A stretch of DNA of 64,000 bases from Benincasa hispida (Eukaryota > Streptophyta > Magnoliopsida > Cucurbitales > Cucurbitaceae). The number at the start of each line of letters is the position of its first letter. Positions within the stretch are counted from its first letter, which is position 1. Both the position numbers and the translations under genes were made by a program. The DNA is taken from assembly GCF_009727055.1 (NCBI RefSeq), contig NC_052349.1, forward strand, positions 39,267,952 through 39,331,951. The letters are read 5' to 3'. This document shows, in pieces, positions 60,601 to 64,000 of the stretch. The notes below the pieces were generated by a model. It was not told the DNA's origin. It saw only the letters and a program-made list of their open reading frames with translations, and did no database searches.

Positions 60601-62267
60601 GTTCTTGTTAATTGTTATGGATATTGCCAAGTCTAAGCCTATGGTTACTTCGTTCTGTATAATTAATAAAACTGAAAAGAAGTCAGTTTTTCACTATCCT
60701 GGATTACCATATGAACTATTTTACTATCTTTTTAGAATTCAAGGATTTTATTTATTTATTAATTATTATTATTATTATTATTTTAATGAGAATTTTAGAT
60801 TCAAGAATTAAAATGTCACTTTTAAAATTATGGGATCAGATGGAAACTTTCTTGAGAATTCATGAATATTAGGGATTTTGCAAAATGTAACTTTTTCTCC
60901 CCTTAAACCATCAAAGTAAGTAAATAAGCTAGCTATAAGTGTACAGGATTAGGCATACATCTTTTATAGACTTCAAATCTGAACCACTTATCGTGATGGT
61001 TTCATATTATTTTAATTGCAGTATCCGGCAGAAATGCATGTGAGATCAGTATGTTGCACCAAGAAGATGCCGGTTTGAATGTGGAGATGGCAAAACTTGC
61101 ATTTGCGAAGGGCATATGGAGCTTTGTCTGTAAAATGGATAAAGCATTACGCAAATACGCTCTAATCAACAACCCTCCCTCAAGTTCACTTGTCACTGCA
61201 GTTACTCTGATTAAGAAGGTTAAAAATGTTCACTCTTTACTTTATTGATGCTAGTTATACAATTTGGTCCAGATTAATGTTTGTCATTTTTTCATTATCC
61301 AAGTGTATGTAGTATGTACTTCATTGTTTTATGGAGTGTTCTTATTCTCACGCCTCTTACTGCTGTGGCAGAGAACACACTTCAGTTTGTTTTGGGTAGT
61401 GTTTAGTTTTCTGTTTATAGGCTGAGCTTGGATTTGTAGAAATTGTCGTAGAGGGAATTCCATAACAAACATGTTATAGAGTTAGGTCACTTTGAACAGA
61501 AAAAATTATGGTGGAGAGTTAATACAAACATGTTTCTCTTATTGGTGTTCTCTTTCCAAGGTGTCCTCTCTGAAATTTGGTTCGAAAGAAATCAACGAAT
61601 CTTCAGAATTCTGCTCAAACTTCTTTTGCTCACTTTGACGCGGCACGTCTTAAAACTTCTACTTGGTGTTCTCTTTCCAAGATTTTTTATGGGTTTTCAA
61701 TTGAGGATATCTATAGTAGATGGAATGCTTTCATTATTCCCTTTTAAGCTTTTTAAGGCTTTGTATGTTTTCGGTTATCCTCTTGTATGTGTTGTTGGTC
61801 GCTGTTTTCATGCTATCCTTGTTTTGCGTTGTTAGTATCTTTTTGTTTTCATGCATCCTTGTATTTCTTAGTATTAGTCTCTTCCCATTTTTTTAAAATA
61901 AAAAGTTGTATCCTTCTCCAAAAAAAAAAAACATACACGTTCCTTTTATAGCTTACTTTTGTTGGATATGACTGACACATTTTTGTACATAAAGGTTCCA
62001 GATGGATTTGAGGACATGGATGGCATTATCTCTAAAGCAAACGTTGTAGAAACCGAGTCGTCTTGTGGACAAGTTTCTTCAGAAGAGAGAAAGCTCTCGA
62101 GGGCATCGAAAAAACTTGTGGCCAATGGTTTGCTTCTAATTGGTGGTGTGATCTGCCTGTCAAGAGGTCACTCTAGTCTTGGTGCCAAAGTTGTTATGGC
62201 ATATATTCTCACAAAGCTAAGCAAGCGAGCTGATGCCCCAGGACCAGGAGGCCAAATGGCAAAGTAA
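54627..62267 (+). CDS. START-domain protein with membrane anchors (CP5-like), 6 exons
   Basis: Exons 54627-54856, 56261-56408, 56562-56822, 59690-59771, 61022-61218 and 61995-62267 join in frame to 396 residues. The ATG at 54627 gives a protein with an N-terminal membrane segment (about 24-39, VLVLVFIAICHLVY). The START lipid-binding domain runs from about 95 to 290: KYSSVTIFENCCP, FYMDNDYRKQWDSTM, GRTLKKFPLLTPREYI, KYVRVTFFRSGWRIR, GLNVEMAKLAFAKGIW. The C-terminus has hydrophobic stretches near residues 340-375 (LVANGLLLIGGVICLS, VVMAYILTKL). Plant CP5-type proteins belong to the START/PCTP-like superfamily and are thought to bind lipids at membranes; the ligand is unknown. Intron 4 starts GC (AG|GCAAGT) and ends AG; all others are GT-AG. 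Introns 3 and 5 carry transposon relics. The CT-rich leader (54470-54620) is a likely 5' UTR. Confidence 0.92.
55915..56000 (-). mobile_element. Dispersed LINE-tail-like fragment in START intron 1
   Basis: A G-run is followed by TTTTCATTGAGAGAAAAAATG and GAAAGAATATATGGGCATAC. The same pattern recurs at about 58580. In reverse complement it reads like the end of a plant LINE with CATT.....TCAATGAAAA. Boundaries and family are uncertain. Confidence 0.4.
56930..58095 (-). mobile_element. Probable LINE-derived insertion in START intron 3
   Basis: This GC-richer stretch differs from the flanking intron. 57995-58075 has TATTCATTGATATAATGAAAGAATCTAATGC, the pattern of the other tail-like fragments, so the likely orientation is minus with the 3' end on the right. 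Minus-strand open frames (57220-57546) show no domain I could name. Assignment rests on the tail pattern and composition. Confidence 0.35.
58119..58378. mobile_element. MITE-like foldback element (copy 3 of 3)
   Basis: Outer arms TAGCAAAATTTTAGAACTATC and GATAGTTCTAAAATTTTGCTA are near-perfect inverted copies. The core consists of alternating CTGATAGA and TCTATCAG words, forming a self-complementary stretch of more than 150 bases. It lies in intron 3 of the START gene. Related copies are at 3640 and 8522. Confidence 0.8.
58575..58830 (-). mobile_element. Dispersed LINE-tail-like fragment in START intron 3
   Basis: GATCTTCATTGAGATAAAAATG, GAAAGAATAAGGGCATAC and then AAACCAAACCCACC parallel the fragment at 55915 and, more weakly, those at 58000 and 58965. 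Confidence 0.4.
58965..59270 (-). mobile_element. Dispersed LINE-tail-like fragment in START intron 3
   Basis: GTTCTCATTGATTGAATGAC begins the segment in the same pattern as the other fragments; downstream GAATC and ATACAAGATTACC sequence is A-rich. Boundaries uncertain. Confidence 0.35.
59793..59813. repeat. (GTT)n microsatellite
   Basis: About seven to eight GTT units just after the GC donor of START intron 4. Confidence 0.85.
61525..61932 (+). mobile_element. 5'-truncated LINE (non-LTR) 3' end in START intron 5
   Basis: The translation shows the C-terminal part of a plant LINE reverse transcriptase protein: LSEIWFERNQRIFR, then HFDAARLKTSTWCSLSK and IEDIYSRWNAFIIPF, with a frameshift or stop after each piece. 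A T-rich 3' UTR and a poly-A run (61921-61931) follow, and the insertion is in sense orientation. The 5' end near 61525 is where LINE-like coding begins. Target duplications were not found. Confidence 0.75.
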
Positions 62268-64000
62268 AGAGAATTATATAACGTAGTCAAGGAAGGGAGG
62301 AGATATAACCATGTTTTCTTTTTATATTAAAAGTTTCGTTTTCTTTTTCTTTTAAATAAAAAATCTTGTTCAAGTTTCTGTATCATACAGTATAGTTAAT
62401 TGCAAAGTGTTTTATTTTTGTCATTAATATTATTGTAGATCATATGCTTCATTTGTTCCTTCGTTTCTATCTCATCCTCAAGTTTGAGTCTAGGTTAAAT
62501 AAATGTCATTAAAGGTTAGTTTGTTTTGATTGATTTTCTGAGTGCTTAAAGATATTTTTAAAGCATTTAGAGTCATTTTAAACATGTGAAAAGACCAAAA
62601 GTAGCATAATTCTGATTATCGGGCAAGATATATCTATAAAGAGTTTTCATTAATACCTCACGATTAAATGTCCAGATCTCGACAAAACTGAACGGTGTAG
62701 TTACTTAGTTCAATCTAAACCATAAATTCTCAGCCAACTAATTACTATTTTCATAGGTAAGTTTTTCCTCTACTAAAAACATCCACCAAATATCACCTAA
62801 AACATTATCAAATGAGTCCAAGTGAATGCACAATCTTACATGACCGGATACAAGAACTCAAGGACAGTTTTTCAAAAACCTTAGTCCCTGTGTCGTACCA
62901 ATCTTACTCACAGGAGAAAGAAGGTTCATGGAGCATATTGATAATTGAACGATATAAATGTAGATTCATCCTGACAAATATGTGACAATGAAATTTGTAA
63001 AGTCCAAACGTAATTTTGATTCAACTTTGCCATTTATTTTAGAAGCACTTTTTTTTATAAAAAAATTACGAATGTGTTTGGTTTAACTTGGGACCTGGTT
63101 GATAATAATTTTGTTTTTGATTTTTTTTTTTGAAAATTAAGTCTGTTCTCTATTGATTTCTTACAATTAATAATTAATACCAGAGTTGAATTCTTAATAA
63201 AATTTTAAAAATAAATAAATAACTATTTTTTTAAGTTCACAGAATTTGGGTTAATTTTTAAAAAAATATTGATAAAAAATAGATAAAAAAAAATAAGAGG
63301 TGGAATTTAGAGGATGGTGGCAGGATAACAAATAATTATTTAACAGAGGAGAAATATTTCATCCTCCATTCACTTTTTGAACATCAAACCTTGGTCTCAA
63401 ACTTCCATTTTATTTCTCTCTCTTTCTGTTCATACTTTTTTTTTTTTTTTTTTTTTTTTTTTCACTTTTCTTTTTTTATCTCAAACATCTTTGCCTTTTA
63501 CTTATGCATGAGGCAGTGCGCATAAAATCAAATAATTGAAAATTTGGATAAAGTTTTTCAATTGGATTGGTTCAATTTTTACAAATATGAGTCTAACTCA
63601 ACAATAATTGATATATCTTTTTTTTCTCTGAGGTTAAAAGTCCAAACCTCCAAACTCTCACATTTATTATACTAAAGAAAATGTTCGTTTAATTTTTATG
63701 TCTATTACTTCCAATTTTAAAGGTGTGAGGATAATTTTTTTTTGCATTTTTATTTTATTTGTGTGTTATAAACCAATTGTCGTTGATTGCTTCGAGAAAA
63801 TTTAATTTAATTGGTTTAAATATTACTTTGGTTCTTATATGTTGGGTTTTAGTTCATTTTAATTTCGATACTTTGAAAGTGTTCATTTTGATCTCTATAC
63901 TTTCACATTTAATTTATTGTAGTAATTATATATTCAAAATATTATCATTTGTTAGTATAAAAAAATCTTAAAATAAAATAATAATCAATATAATTTAATT
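62268..64000. other. START gene 3' UTR and intergenic DNA
   Basis: The 3' UTR is probably within 62268-62500. 63095-63330 resembles the AT-rich arm family of the 35710 foldback. 63438-63463 is a T run. 63826-63950 resembles half of the 52661 foldback. No gene is seen. Confidence 0.5.

Noticed and set aside
1..64000. An undescribed multi-gene system or biosynthetic cluster
   Set aside because: The four host genes belong to unrelated housekeeping families, and the remaining coding traces are transposon relics.

Overview
This is a plant nuclear window: AT-rich, with GT-AG introns, many nested LTR retrotransposons and no bacterial-style gene packing. All recognisable host proteins are of dicot type. 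The dispersed LTR families, such as those starting TGTTGGGTTTTATGTCC, are ones I associate from memory with Cucurbitaceae. I consider a cucurbit likely, but I cannot test it here.

Four host genes can be assembled. (1) 2373-5167 (+) is a two-exon type II membrane glycosyltransferase of the GT14 / Core-2/I-branching family. (2) 29661-31802 (+) is a DEAD-box RNA helicase of the PRP28/DDX23 type (plant RH21), a spliceosome component with the CDS in one exon. (3) 36653-42241 (-) is a 12-exon aldo/keto reductase of the Tas-like group, with the catalytic tetrad intact. (4) 54627-62267 (+) is a six-exon membrane-anchored START-domain lipid-transfer-like protein (CP5 type), one intron of which is GC-AG. 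The four genes show no functional link and look like independent housekeeping genes.

Almost everything else is mobile-element DNA. From 6 to 20 kb there is a solo LTR with perfect 5-bp target duplications (6013-8069), further LTR pieces, a non-autonomous LTR element on the minus strand (14290-18222), and a long Ty3/gypsy-like LTR remnant around it. From 20 to 29 kb the region upstream of the helicase gene has been rebuilt. It holds a truncated tandem copy of the helicase 5' end (20038-20823), then a decayed Ty1/copia element with matching GTCAA duplications (20880-26272) that is itself interrupted by another LTR, then a 2.5-kb solo gypsy-type LTR with AGTAG duplications (26469-28988), probably inside the helicase 5' UTR intron. 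From 42.5 to 52.2 kb there is a decayed Mutator-like element carrying transposase and plant-mobile-domain remnants, followed by nested copia LTRs, an internally deleted copia and a gypsy LTR fragment. Introns of the reductase and START genes carry copia, LINE and MITE relics.

I found no rRNA, tRNA, CRISPR array or new multi-gene system. The most unusual observations are a 162-bp compositionally foreign insert flanked by a perfect 31-bp duplication in a reductase intron (37842-38065), the layered remodelling upstream of the helicase, the GC-AG intron, and the palindrome-rich arrays inside LTRs. All calls come from reading the sequence and recalling protein families; no database search was run.
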